A stretch of DNA of 64,000 nucleotides from Actinomadura rayongensis (GTDB taxonomy: Bacteria; Actinomycetota; Actinomycetes; Streptosporangiales; Streptosporangiaceae): positions 1,103,444 to 1,167,443 of the forward strand of contig NZ_WUTW01000002.1 of NCBI RefSeq assembly GCF_009831215.1, written 5' to 3'. Both the position numbers and the translations under genes were made by a program. This document shows, piece after piece, positions 7,139 to 15,540 of this stretch. The first letter of the stretch is position 1. Each line of letters begins with the position of its first letter. The notes below the pieces were generated by a model. It saw nothing but the letters and a program-made list of their open reading frames with translations, was not told where the DNA came from and ran no database searches.

Positions 7139-9385
7139 GTGGACGACGTGAGCCCGGAGCGGACGGCCCGGTTCCATCGGGAGGTCGACTGGTCGAAGGT
7201 CCTGGACCCGTACGGCATCAGACGCTACGGGTGGCACGTCCTGGAGGATCTTTGGGCTTCCGACCGTCACCGGGCGGAACAGGCGCTGAAGGACCTGCGC
7301 ACCGCGTGTCTGGGCGATGGCAGCGCGGTGTGGCCCGCGGCGGCCGAGGTGCTGCCGTTCCTGGTCGAAGCGGCCAACGATCCGGCTGTGAAGAACCGCG
7401 CGGCGATCGTGCGGATGATCGATGCCATCGCCGTCACGGGGAACACCGCCGCCGGGGCGGCCCCGGCCGGGGAGGGCCGCTGGTACCCGCACGTCGACCC
7501 GGCCTGGCGGGCCGCGTGGGACCGGGCGGCCCCGCTGCTGGTGCCGTCGCCGCGCGACCCCGCCGACGTCAGGGCGGCCAAGGCCGCCGCGCTGGGCGAG
7601 GCCGCCGGTCGCGCCGACGATCTCGTCGCCGTGCTCCGGGAGCGCTGTGCCCGTGAGCCCGACGGGACGGTGGCCGGGCTGCTGGTCGAGAGCGTGGGCA
7701 AACTCGCCCGCCATGCCGTGCGCCGGCGGGACGAGGCGTTGACCTGGTTGCGGACGCTCCGGGACGAAGAAGACGACCTCCGCGACAGCGCCGTCTCCGG
7801 CCTGGAACTGGCGCTGACCGGCCACGAACCCGGCAGCGCCGCGTCCAACGTCTTTGCCACCGAGACGGAAGCCGTCCCGCTCGACCGGGAACTCGGCGCG
7901 GCCGTGCTCGGACGGGTTCCGTTCGCCCACATGCTGCTGGCCCGTGGCCGCACCAGTCAGCGTGACGTCGGCCTGCGGCTCGCCGCGTCGCTGATGTCCC
8001 GGTGGCGCTCGGCCGTTCCCGACCTCCTGCCCGGCGTCGCCCGCCGGGTCGACGACTCCGGATCCGAGAACCGGGCCCTCGCCCTGCGGATCCTCGCCAT
8101 GTGCGGACCGGCCGCGCGTCCCTTCGCCGACCGCGTCGCCGCGCACATCACCGAAGCCGACGAACCGGACGCCGTCGCTCGATGCCACGCGGTCTGGGCC
8201 CTGTCCCGGATGGGCGACGACAGGTGCGTCACCCCGCTGGCACGGGTGCTGACCCAGCCCGGCAGCGGCTTTCATGTCGAATATCGGTACCACGACAGAT
8301 CGGTCCCTTGGAGCGGTCACGAGATCAACCTGGTGGACGCGCTCGCCCCTTTCTCCGCGCACGCCGAAACGTTTCTCGAACCGCTGCTCGCCCGGATCCA
8401 CAACGCCCTTCCGGACTGGCGGTACGGGATGTACGGGATCATCCGCGATTGGCAGCGCGACGGCGCGGACCTCGTTCCCCACCTGCTCGACCTTCTCGAC
8501 CGCGGGGATCCGCTCGCCGACGTCAGCGCGCTGCGGCGCGTCCACCAGGGCGTCGTCTCGGAACGCCACCGGGAACTGCTCCGCGAGAAAGTCGTGCCGA
8601 CCCTCCCGTTGCGGCACGAATATCCCGACCGGCTCGACGCGTTCGACTTCAAGGCGCTGACCGGTGACGACGGCCCGCTGCGCGCCCTGCTGGCGTCGCT
8701 GACGCGATCAGCGGACGGAGAGGCGTCGCGCGCGCTGCTGCTCCGTGTCTGCGGAGCCCTCGGCCCGGCCGCCGCCCCGGTGGTCGGCCACCTGCGCGAG
8801 ACGTTCCTGGCCGGCCCGCGATCGGGTGACCCGGTGAGCGTGGCCCGGGCACTGTGGCGGATCACGGGCGATCCGGACGAAGTCCAGCTCGTCCTGCGGA
8901 GAGCCGCCGCCGACTGTTTCACGTTCCAGCGCCTTCTCCTGCTCGCCGAGATAGCCGAGACTCATCCGTCCCTTGCGGAGACCGTCGTCCCGAAGCTGCG
9001 CGATTTCTGCGCGCGAAAGACCAGCCCTTTCCGCTCTGGCACTCGCGAAGCCATGCAGATCGCGCGGGCCTTGTGGACGTTGACCGGCGACCCGCAGCAG
9101 GCCGCGCCGCCGCTGATCGAACTGTTCGGCACCTGCCGCCCGCCGGGATTCGTTTATCCCAGCGTCCTGGAGCCCCTGGCGCTCCTCGCCGAAGTCGCCG
9201 CCGCCGATCCGGAATCGGTGGCCCCCGCGATTCCGGCCCTCCGAGCATTGATCGACGCCGACGAACGCCCGATCATGCACGACCAGTGGCGCTCGGTCCG
9301 CGACGACGAGGCCCAGATCGCCGCAGCCCGAGCGGTCCTGGACGCCGTCCAGAAAACGGGCAGGCAGGCGGAATCCGCCTCTTGA
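7139..9385 (+). CDS. HEAT-repeat-type protein, module order A-B
   Basis: This 748-residue helical-repeat protein is a paralogue of the gene at 4748-7021. The N-terminal module (about residues 5-205) contains LPFLVEAANDP and DEALTWLRTL; the larger C-terminal module starts with SRWRSAVPDLLPGV near residue 287 and ends with DADERPIMHD near 706. GTG 7139 and GTG 7148 are both possible starts; neither has a strong ribosome binding site. The 117-base gap from the previous gene contains no obvious terminator, so co-transcription is possible. It ends one base before the end of the convergent membrane-protein gene. Function unknown; a scaffold role is inferred from the fold only. Confidence 0.8.
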   Translation: MDDVSPERTARFHREVDWSKVLDPYGIRRYGWHVLEDLWASDRHRAEQALKDLRTACLGDGSAVWPAAAEVLPFLVEAANDPAVKNRAAIVRMIDAIAVTGNTAAGAAPAGEGRWYPHVDPAWRAAWDRAAPLLVPSPRDPADVRAAKAAALGEAAGRADDLVAVLRERCAREPDGTVAGLLVESVGKLARHAVRRRDEALTWLRTLRDEEDDLRDSAVSGLELALTGHEPGSAASNVFATETEAVPLDRELGAAVLGRVPFAHMLLARGRTSQRDVGLRLAASLMSRWRSAVPDLLPGVARRVDDSGSENRALALRILAMCGPAARPFADRVAAHITEADEPDAVARCHAVWALSRMGDDRCVTPLARVLTQPGSGFHVEYRYHDRSVPWSGHEINLVDALAPFSAHAETFLEPLLARIHNALPDWRYGMYGIIRDWQRDGADLVPHLLDLLDRGDPLADVSALRRVHQGVVSERHRELLREKVVPTLPLRHEYPDRLDAFDFKALTGDDGPLRALLASLTRSADGEASRALLLRVCGALGPAAAPVVGHLRETFLAGPRSGDPVSVARALWRITGDPDEVQLVLRRAAADCFTFQRLLLLAEIAETHPSLAETVVPKLRDFCARKTSPFRSGTREAMQIARALWTLTGDPQQAAPPLIELFGTCRPPGFVYPSVLEPLALLAEVAAADPESVAPAIPALRALIDADERPIMHDQWRSVRDDEAQIAAARAVLDAVQKTGRQAESAS

Positions 9386-9386
9386 G

Positions 9387-10001
9387 TCAGGACGACGGGT
9401 CGTGGCCGAAGCCGGCGGTCACCGCTAGGAGCAGAACGGCCACGACGGCCAGAGACGGGAGAATGAGTTCCGTGCCGTGCGGAACATCGGCCGCCGGACG
9501 GGGATCCACCCGGTCGTCGGGGTCCCAGGTGAGGCGGAGGGTCGAACCGGTCCGCGCGGCCTTCTCGATGTTCAGTTCGGTGGGGCCGCCGGACGGGCAG
9601 CGCAGCCGGTGAACGTGCCCGGTGATGGTCGAATTGCCCCCTTCCGGGGCTCCGTTGAGGACGGTCGCGGACGTTTTGCGCACGTCGTCCACCCGACACG
9701 CGCCGCTGACGCCGCGTACTCCCAAAACGCGGTCCTCCGCGGCGTTGTGGATGAAGAACCCGCAGAACGGGAGAGCGAGCAGAAGCAGGACGGGAGTCGC
9801 CATATGGCCGGAGACGGCGAAGGCGACGCAGAGGCCCAGGGCGGTGGCCGCCAGGGCGACGACCACGCCCAGCCAGGAGAACCCGCCGGGCCCGTAGAAA
9901 TCCAGCCAGCCCATGGCGACATAGCCGCCGATCGCGACTGCCGCCGCGCCGGTGGATGCGCCCGCCCGGATCATCGATGCCGCCACGCCCATCAGACGCA
10001 C
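9387..10001 (-). CDS. Hypothetical membrane protein
   Basis: The 204-residue protein has hydrophobic segments near residues 15-30, 43-62 and 66-85, a polar extracytoplasmic-looking domain (about 88-170) with two cysteines, and a final hydrophobic segment near 180-198. I recognise no family. It is convergent with the HEAT gene: the two stop codons are one base apart, so there is no room for a separate terminator. The start is the first ATG of the frame and no strong ribosome binding site is seen. Confidence 0.65.
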   Translation of the reverse strand: MRLMGVAASMIRAGASTGAAAVAIGGYVAMGWLDFYGPGGFSWLGVVVALAATALGLCVAFAVSGHMATPVLLLLALPFCGFFIHNAAEDRVLGVRGVSGACRVDDVRKTSATVLNGAPEGGNSTITGHVHRLRCPSGGPTELNIEKAARTGSTLRLTWDPDDRVDPRPAADVPHGTELILPSLAVVAVLLLAVTAGFGHDPSS

Positions 10002-10131
10002 TGAAGAACGATCGCGTTTGAGTGAGACCGGCCACTAACACCGGCCCGGCGCCGAGCACGCCTCACCCTCCGCAGCGCGAAGGCCGCCTGATCGGCGCAC
10101 CGTCACCGCCGGGACACGTACCCTGGTGCGC

Positions 10132-10881
10132 ATGGCGAGGGCGGAGACTCCCGCGGCGCGGGCGAAGCGGTTTGCGGGCGAGTCGCGGGTGGGCCTGGTA
10201 CGGCGGGCACGGAAGATGGACCGGATCCTCCAGGAGACGTACCCGGACGCGCACTGCGAGCTGGACTTCCGCAACCCGTTCGAGCTGCTGGTCGCGACGG
10301 TCCTGTCCGCGCAGACGACGGACGTGCGCGTCAACCTGACGACGCCGGACCTGTTCGCCAAGTACCCGACGCCCGAGGACATGGCGGCGGCGAACCCGGA
10401 GGAAATGGAAGAGATCCTCCGACCCACCGGCTTCTACCGCGCCAAGACCAAGTCCGTGCTGGGCCTGTCGTCGGCACTGGTGGAGCGCTTCAAAGGCGAG
10501 GTGCCGAAGAAGCTCGACGACCTCGTCACGCTCCCCGGCGTCGGCCGCAAAACCGCCAACGTCGTCCTCGGCAACGCGTTCGGCGTGCCGGGGCTGACGG
10601 TGGACACGCATTTCGGACGGCTCGTCCGCCGGTTCGGCTGGACGGACGAGGAGGAGCCCGAGAAGGTCGAGTCCGCCATCGCTGAGCTGTTCCCCCGCCG
10701 CGACTGGACGATGCTGTCGCACCGGCTGATCTGGCACGGTCGGCGGATCTGCCACGCGCGGCGTCCGGCCTGCGGGGCGTGCCCGCTCGCCGACCTGTGC
10801 CCGTCCTACGGCACCGGCCCGGTGGATCACGACGCTGCGGCCAAGCTCGTCAAGACCGGACCGCCGCCGAAGACCACCTGA
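10132..10881 (+). CDS. nth: Endonuclease III, DNA glycosylase/AP lyase
   Basis: Endonuclease III removes oxidised pyrimidines and nicks the DNA at the abasic site in base excision repair. The 249-residue protein has the helix-hairpin-helix L-P-G-V-G-R-K-T-A with the catalytic Lys (about residue 141), the catalytic Asp in VDTHFGR (about 158), and a C-terminal [4Fe-4S] cluster C-x6-C-x2-C-x5-C (about 209-225). The N-terminal extension rich in Arg is common in actinobacteria. ATG 10132 is chosen; GTG 10126 is in frame just upstream. It begins a conserved block (nth, Nudix, marP, ephE-like, holin-like) known from mycobacteria, but the thioredoxin-like gene usually found after nth is absent here. 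Confidence 0.95.
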   Translation: MARAETPAARAKRFAGESRVGLVRRARKMDRILQETYPDAHCELDFRNPFELLVATVLSAQTTDVRVNLTTPDLFAKYPTPEDMAAANPEEMEEILRPTGFYRAKTKSVLGLSSALVERFKGEVPKKLDDLVTLPGVGRKTANVVLGNAFGVPGLTVDTHFGRLVRRFGWTDEEEPEKVESAIAELFPRRDWTMLSHRLIWHGRRICHARRPACGACPLADLCPSYGTGPVDHDAAAKLVKTGPPPKTT

Positions 10882-11139
10882 CGCGGGCGTGGCCGGTCCC
10901 GGCCGCCGGTTCCCGGGCCGGTCGCGGCGCGGCCGTGGTGAATCTCCTGTTCGCGTGGCGGGACGAGGCGTCGGGACGCGTGCCGCGTTCCGACCGGGAG
11001 CGCACAGCGTGCGAAGCCCGTCCTCTTCGTCCTCTATGGGGGATTGGCTCTGATCGGTGCGGGGAATGGCGCGGCCGGGAGCCGAACACCGTGAGACGCT
11101 CCAGGGAAGTTCCGCCGTACCGAGGAGGTTGTTCCACCC

Positions 11140-11787
11140 GTGACCGACGTTCCGGCCTGGCTCGACCGATTCCGCCGTGAGGCGCCGCGGCTGCGCGTGC
11201 CCGAAGCGCTGCGTCCGCCGCCGGGCGCGGGACGGGCCGCCGCCGTGCTGATCCTGTTCGGCTCGGGCCCGTCGGGACCGGACGTCCTGCTCACCGAACG
11301 CGCCGCCACCCTCACCAAGCACGCCGGCCAGCCCGCCTTCCCCGGCGGGCGCATCGACCCCGGCGACGACGGCCCGGTCGCGGCGGCGCTGCGGGAGGCG
11401 CAGGAGGAGGCGGGCGTCGTCCCGGACGGCGTGGACGTCCTGCTCACCCTCCCCGAGCTGTACCTTTCGCACAGCGAGCACCGCGTGACGCCCGTCGCCG
11501 CGTGGTGGCGCGAGCCGTCGGAGATCGCGCCCGGCCATCCCGGCGAGGTCGCGACCGTGGCGCGCGTGCCCATCGCGGACCTGACGGATCCGGCGAACCG
11601 GACGACCGTCCGGCACCCGGCCGGGCTCACGCTCGGCCCCGCGTTCAAGGTCGGCGGGATGGTCGTGTGGGGGTTCACCGCCGCACTGCTGGACCAGGTG
11701 CTGGAGGCCGGCGGCTGGAACCGGCCGTGGGACACCGGCCAGGTCGAAGATCTACCCTCCGTTGCGCTGGACGTGACCCGTCCGTAG
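11140..11787 (+). CDS. Nudix hydrolase, CoA pyrophosphatase-like
   Basis: The 215-residue protein contains a Nudix box (G-G-R-I-D-P-G-D then REAQEEAGV, about residues 68-92) and the upstream L-L-T-E-R-A-x-x-L-x-K-H-A-G-Q signature of the CoA/acyl-CoA pyrophosphatase subfamily (UPF0035). Such enzymes cleave CoA into adenosine bisphosphate and phosphopantetheine. GTG 11140 follows GAGGAGG by about 11 bases. In Mycobacterium tuberculosis the equivalent gene (Rv3672c) lies directly before marP, as here. The 258-base gap after nth, where the thioredoxin-like gene would be expected, shows no open frame. Confidence 0.9.
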   Translation: MTDVPAWLDRFRREAPRLRVPEALRPPPGAGRAAAVLILFGSGPSGPDVLLTERAATLTKHAGQPAFPGGRIDPGDDGPVAAALREAQEEAGVVPDGVDVLLTLPELYLSHSEHRVTPVAAWWREPSEIAPGHPGEVATVARVPIADLTDPANRTTVRHPAGLTLGPAFKVGGMVVWGFTAALLDQVLEAGGWNRPWDTGQVEDLPSVALDVTRP

Positions 11788-11854
11788 CCCTGGACGGCGA
11801 TGGATCACGTCCCGATGTCGTCCGCTGAGGGGACGTGCGCGGTCACGTGATCCC

Positions 11855-11871
11855 TATACGGTGAAGCGGTG
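11855..11871 (+). promoter_or_regulatory. Possible leaderless promoter of marP with flanking inverted repeat
   Basis: TATACG (11855-11860) lies 8 bases before the GTG start at 11869, so an RNA starting there would have almost no leader. No convincing -35 element is seen. A perfect 9-base inverted repeat, GGATCACGT near 11802 and ACGTGATCC ending near 11853, brackets the region just upstream and could be a regulator site. Confidence 0.35.
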
Positions 11872-13065
11872 CTCGGCGACCACCTTCTCGACCTGATCCT
11901 CATCGGGCTCCTCGCGCTGTTCGCGGTCTCGGGGTACCGGCAGGGCTTCATCGTGAGCCTGCTGAGCTTCGTCGGCTTCATCGGCGGCGGCGTGATCGGC
12001 GTGCTCATCGCGCCGCCGATCGCCGAGGCGACCGTCAGCGGCAGCGCGCAGCAGGCGCTGCTCGCCATCGTCGTGGCGTTCCTCGCGGCGACGCTCGGGC
12101 AGCTCATCGCGTCGTCGCTCGGCGCCGTCCTGCGCAACCGGGTGACGGGGGTGAACGCCCGCGCGGTGGACGCCGCGGGCGGCGCGATCGTCAGCTCGCT
12201 GTCCCTGCTGATCGTGGCGTGGTTCTTCGGGACGCTGATGTTCAACTCCGAGTTCACGCCCGTCCGGCGGCAGGTGAAGACGTCCTCGATCCTCGGCGGC
12301 ATCAACACGATCATGCCGTCGCAGGCCGAGGGCTGGTTCGGCTCGTTCAAGCAGTTCGTGTGGAGCAGCGAGTTCCCGCAGGTCTTCAACGGGCTCGGCG
12401 GCGAGTCGGTCGCCGAGGTGCCGCCGCCGGACGACGCGATCCTCAACACCGAGGCGTTGCAGGCCGCCAAGCGCAGCATCGTCAAGGTCGTCAGCACGGC
12501 GCCGGAGTGCCAGCGCCGCATCGAGGGCACCGGCTTCGTGTTCGCGCCGGGGAAGGTCATGACGAACGCGCACGTGGTGGCGGGCGCGCGCGGCGCCTCG
12601 ACGATCGCCGCGCTGGACGGTTCGCGGGTGCGCGGCCGGGTCGTCCTCTACGACCCGAAGCGCGACGTGGCCGTGCTGAACGTCCCGGGCCTCAAGGCGC
12701 CCGCGCTGAAGTTCGCCGGGACGGCCCGCGTCCGCGACGACGCCATCATCGCCGGCTTCCCCAAGAACCACCCCTTCACGGCCGGCGCCGCCCGGATCCG
12801 CGCCCGCCAGATCGCGCGCGGCCCGGACATCTACCACGCGGGCCAGGTGAAGCGCGAGATCTACGCGATCCGCGGCACCGTCGAACCGGGCAACTCCGGC
12901 GGCCCGCTCCTCTCCTCCGACGGCCGCGTCTTCGGCGTGATCTTCGCCGCCGCCCTCGACACCCCGTCCACCGGCTACGCCCTCACCGCCGCCGAAGTGA
13001 CCCCCGACGCCCAAGCCGCCCAATCCGCCACAACCCCGGTCCCCACCGGCCAGTGCTCCGACTGA
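11869..13065 (+). CDS. marP: MarP-like membrane-anchored periplasmic serine protease
   Basis: The 398-residue protein has four hydrophobic segments at its N-terminus (about residues 5-25, 30-52, 62-85, 105-125; CvpA-like domain). A chymotrypsin-fold protease domain follows: catalytic His in TNAHVVAG, Asp in the DPKRDVAVL region, and Ser in E-P-G-N-S-G-G-P. This is the architecture of MarP (Rv3671c), which protects mycobacteria against acid by processing cell-wall hydrolases. A Cys in the protease domain and the C-terminal QCSD could form the regulatory disulphide known from MarP. Gene order (Nudix, marP, ephE-like) supports the call. The GTG start is probably leaderless. Confidence 0.9.
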   Translation: MLGDHLLDLILIGLLALFAVSGYRQGFIVSLLSFVGFIGGGVIGVLIAPPIAEATVSGSAQQALLAIVVAFLAATLGQLIASSLGAVLRNRVTGVNARAVDAAGGAIVSSLSLLIVAWFFGTLMFNSEFTPVRRQVKTSSILGGINTIMPSQAEGWFGSFKQFVWSSEFPQVFNGLGGESVAEVPPPDDAILNTEALQAAKRSIVKVVSTAPECQRRIEGTGFVFAPGKVMTNAHVVAGARGASTIAALDGSRVRGRVVLYDPKRDVAVLNVPGLKAPALKFAGTARVRDDAIIAGFPKNHPFTAGAARIRARQIARGPDIYHAGQVKREIYAIRGTVEPGNSGGPLLSSDGRVFGVIFAAALDTPSTGYALTAAEVTPDAQAAQSATTPVPTGQCSD

Positions 13066-13626
13066 CAGCCGTCTGAACGCACGTCGCTCCCGACTCTCCT
13101 TGCCCATACATGGGCGCCCGTCCGCAGTCACCCACCTCCACGTCGGCGCACTAGGCCCGCCTGCACCCCCCACGTCCGCATCCGCACGTCCGCCCGCGCC
13201 CAACGTCCGCACGCTCGCATGCGTAAAACCCGCCACCAGCATCCGCGAGCCCGCCTGCGTACGACACCCGGCTAAGCCCTGTGCGCTCGTCTGCCCCGAA
13301 CATCTACCGAGCCCGCCCGCACACGACGTGCCCGGCGGCTCCGGCTGTGGATCGTGCTCGGCTTCACAAACCCGTCCAGCGCACCGAACCGTCCCACCAC
13401 GCGCCTGGCGCCACGCCTGCTTCGGCCGCCGCCCAGAGCGGTAGCTCAGCTTCCCTCGCGCTTCGCCCTCTGCGCGCCTGGACGGGTCGGCGCGCGGCAC
13501 CGCGCTTCCGTCGCACGTTCAATCCTCCAGGTGGCGCTGCGCTTCTCACGCCAGACGGCGTAGCGCCTGCCGACGTCGCTTCAGCCCGGCGCGTTCGCCG
13601 GGCGCCTGCCCGGACGGTGCGGTCGA
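13066..13626. other. Non-coding spacer between convergent marP and hydrolase-DUF309 genes
   Basis: No gene is apparent in 561 bases. The stretch is C-rich on the plus strand, with irregular reiterations of ACGTCCGCA and GCCCGCCTGC between about 13120 and 13320. It resembles, less regularly, the post-stop repeat arrays of the tad region. A hairpin near 13585 closes it. Confidence 0.5.
13585..13602. terminator. Hairpin between convergent genes, possible terminator
   Basis: CCCGGCG (13585-13591) and CGCCGGG (13596-13602) form a perfect 7-bp stem with a 4-base loop, 25 bases past the end of the minus-strand hydrolase gene. There is no T tract, as is common in high-GC actinobacteria. Confidence 0.4.
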
Positions 13627-15018
13627 TCAGGCCGTGAGGCGGAGCGTGACGGGCGTGTCGGGGGTCAGCTCGACATCGGGACGCGCGAGCAGCGCCCGGG
13701 TCGTCCGGACGATGCCCGCCGCGTCGATGCCGTGCGGCGCGTCCGACGTCCAGGCCGCCAAGGAGTCCGTCGCGCGGACGAGGAGGGCGCGGGCGCCGCG
13801 GGGGTTGCCGCGCCGCAGGTGCGTGACGCCGACCGCGATCTGCGCGAGCGCGCGCCAGAGTTCGCGTTCGTCCGGCGGCGCGGCCTTCCAGACGGCTTCG
13901 AGCACTTCGTGGGCGTGGAACGGACGGTCCTCGTCCAGGAGGCGTTGCGCGAGGGCCAAGCCGCGCGCCGGGTCGGGGTCGAGGTCGTCCGGCATCGTCG
14001 GGACGCCGGTCGCGCCGTGCGGCAGCGGACGACCGTAGGCGTCGCGCGGACGGGCGTTGCGCGCGCGTCCCTCGGTGTCGCGGTCGCGCATCGTCAGTTG
14101 CTCCGGTTCGGGATCGGCGAGCCAGCCGAGCAGGTGCGCGTCGAACGCCTCGGGCCGCTCCTGGTGCGGGAAGTGCCCGGCGCCGTCGATCAGCTTCCAC
14201 CGGTAGGGCGCGGTGACGTAACGGCCGGAGCCCTGCGCGGTAGCGGGCAGCGTGCAGCGGTCCAGCGCGCCGTGGAGTTGCAGCGTCGGTACGTGGATCT
14301 GGGCGCGCATCCGCCGGGCGTAGCGCAGACCGTCCGGACGGGCCAACGACCGAACGAGCCACCGGTGATACTCCATCGCACAGTGCGCCACGCCGGGAAT
14401 CTGGAACGCCCGACGGGCCAGCGACTCGGTGCGCTCGTCCGGGAACCCGGGCCCGGACCAATCGCGCAGCAGCCGACCGACGAGCGCGGCGTCGTCGCGG
14501 ACGAGCCGCTTCTCCGGCAGCACCGGCACCTGGAACGCGGCCGTGTGCCGCGCCGCCCACGCCTGCCCGCGCGGATCGGTCAGCACGGCCCGCCGCAGCC
14601 GCAGCGGATGCGGCGCCCCGACCACCGCGAGCCGGTTCACGGTCTTCGGGTGCTGGACGGCCATCGTCCAGCCGAGCAGCCCGCCCCAGTCGTGCCCAAC
14701 GACGCACGCGTTCGCCTCGCCGAGCGCCCGGACGAGCCCCGCCGCGTCGGCCGCGAGCGTCACGAGGTCGTAGCCGCGCGGCGGTTTGTCGCTGCCGCCG
14801 TAGCCGCGCAGGTCGACGGCCGCCACGCGGTACCCGGCCGCGGCGAGCGACACGACCTGGTGGTGCCAGGACCACCAGAACTGCGGGAATCCGTGCAGAA
14901 GGAGGACGAGCGGCCCCTCACCGGCCACGACGACATGGAACCGGGTGCCGCCCGCGCTGACCATCCGGTGCGTCCACGGGCCGTCGATCTCGACGATCGA
15001 CGCGTCGTGCCCGGCCAT
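13627..15018 (-). CDS. EphE-like α/β hydrolase fused to a DUF309 domain
   Basis: Residues 1 to about 300 form an α/β hydrolase with H-G-F-P-Q-F-W, D-L-R-G-Y-G-G-S-D-K-P and the Asp nucleophile in G-H-D-W-G-G (about residue 114), as in epoxide hydrolases such as mycobacterial EphE (Rv3670). From residue about 310 the protein becomes a DUF309 protein: RDRDTEGRARNARPRD, FHAHEVLEAVWK and ELWRALAQIAVGVTHL are hallmarks of the free-standing family. The junction (14089-14100) reads CTGACGATGCGC: an out-of-frame TGA lies just before an in-frame ATG at 14091, as if two adjacent genes were joined by a small indel. The internal ATG could still be used as a start. Confidence 0.85.
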   Translation of the reverse strand: MAGHDASIVEIDGPWTHRMVSAGGTRFHVVVAGEGPLVLLLHGFPQFWWSWHHQVVSLAAAGYRVAAVDLRGYGGSDKPPRGYDLVTLAADAAGLVRALGEANACVVGHDWGGLLGWTMAVQHPKTVNRLAVVGAPHPLRLRRAVLTDPRGQAWAARHTAAFQVPVLPEKRLVRDDAALVGRLLRDWSGPGFPDERTESLARRAFQIPGVAHCAMEYHRWLVRSLARPDGLRYARRMRAQIHVPTLQLHGALDRCTLPATAQGSGRYVTAPYRWKLIDGAGHFPHQERPEAFDAHLLGWLADPEPEQLTMRDRDTEGRARNARPRDAYGRPLPHGATGVPTMPDDLDPDPARGLALAQRLLDEDRPFHAHEVLEAVWKAAPPDERELWRALAQIAVGVTHLRRGNPRGARALLVRATDSLAAWTSDAPHGIDAAGIVRTTRALLARPDVELTPDTPVTLRLTA

Positions 15019-15021
15019 CGC

Positions 15022-15453
15022 TCACTCCGTCGGCGCGGGTGTGTCCGGCTCGCCGCGGTGCCGGAGCATCGAAAGGTCGTCCCGGAGCGTCCGCCGGGTG
15101 CGCCGGGCGCCGTCGATCTTCCTGATGCGCAGGTAGCCGAACGCGATGAGCCCGGCCGCGAGCAGCAGGTACAGCCCCGCGACGATCAGGAACGCCGCCC
15201 AGTGCCAGATCCCGAGCGCCACCAGCCCGTAGGCGAGGGAGATCGACAGCAGGATCACGATGAGCCCGGCGATCAGCCCGGCGACGGCGAACATGACGCT
15301 GCCGAGCGCCGCCTTCTTGGCGTCGTTCTTGATCTCCAGCTTGGCCAGTTCCATCTCGGCCCGGACCAGGCCGGAGATGTTGCTGGACGCGAGCGCGACG
15401 AGGTCGCCGAGGGACTTGTCCTCGATGCGCTCGCCCGGAAGTGCCTCGGACAT
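15022..15453 (-). CDS. Phage-holin-family-like membrane protein (Rv3669-like)
   Basis: The 143-residue protein has a charged N-terminus ending in an amphipathic helix (SSNISGLVRAEMELAKLEIK) and two long hydrophobic segments (about residues 50-72 and 80-108), then an Arg-rich tail. This is the actinobacterial 'phage holin family' (PF07332) layout; despite the name these are chromosomal membrane proteins of unknown role. ATG 15453 is preferred over an upstream GTG because AAGGAG lies 8 bases before it. Its stop is 3 bases before the start of the hydrolase-DUF309 gene, so the two are an operon, as Rv3669-ephE are in mycobacteria. Confidence 0.85.
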   Translation of the reverse strand: MSEALPGERIEDKSLGDLVALASSNISGLVRAEMELAKLEIKNDAKKAALGSVMFAVAGLIAGLIVILLSISLAYGLVALGIWHWAAFLIVAGLYLLLAAGLIAFGYLRIRKIDGARRTRRTLRDDLSMLRHRGEPDTPAPTE

Positions 15454-15540
15454 ATCGCTCTCTCCTTCCACGGCCCCGGAGTGCGGGACCGCTCCCAGCC
15501 TGTCAGCCGGGCGCGTCGTCCGGCCACCGGCGACACGGGT

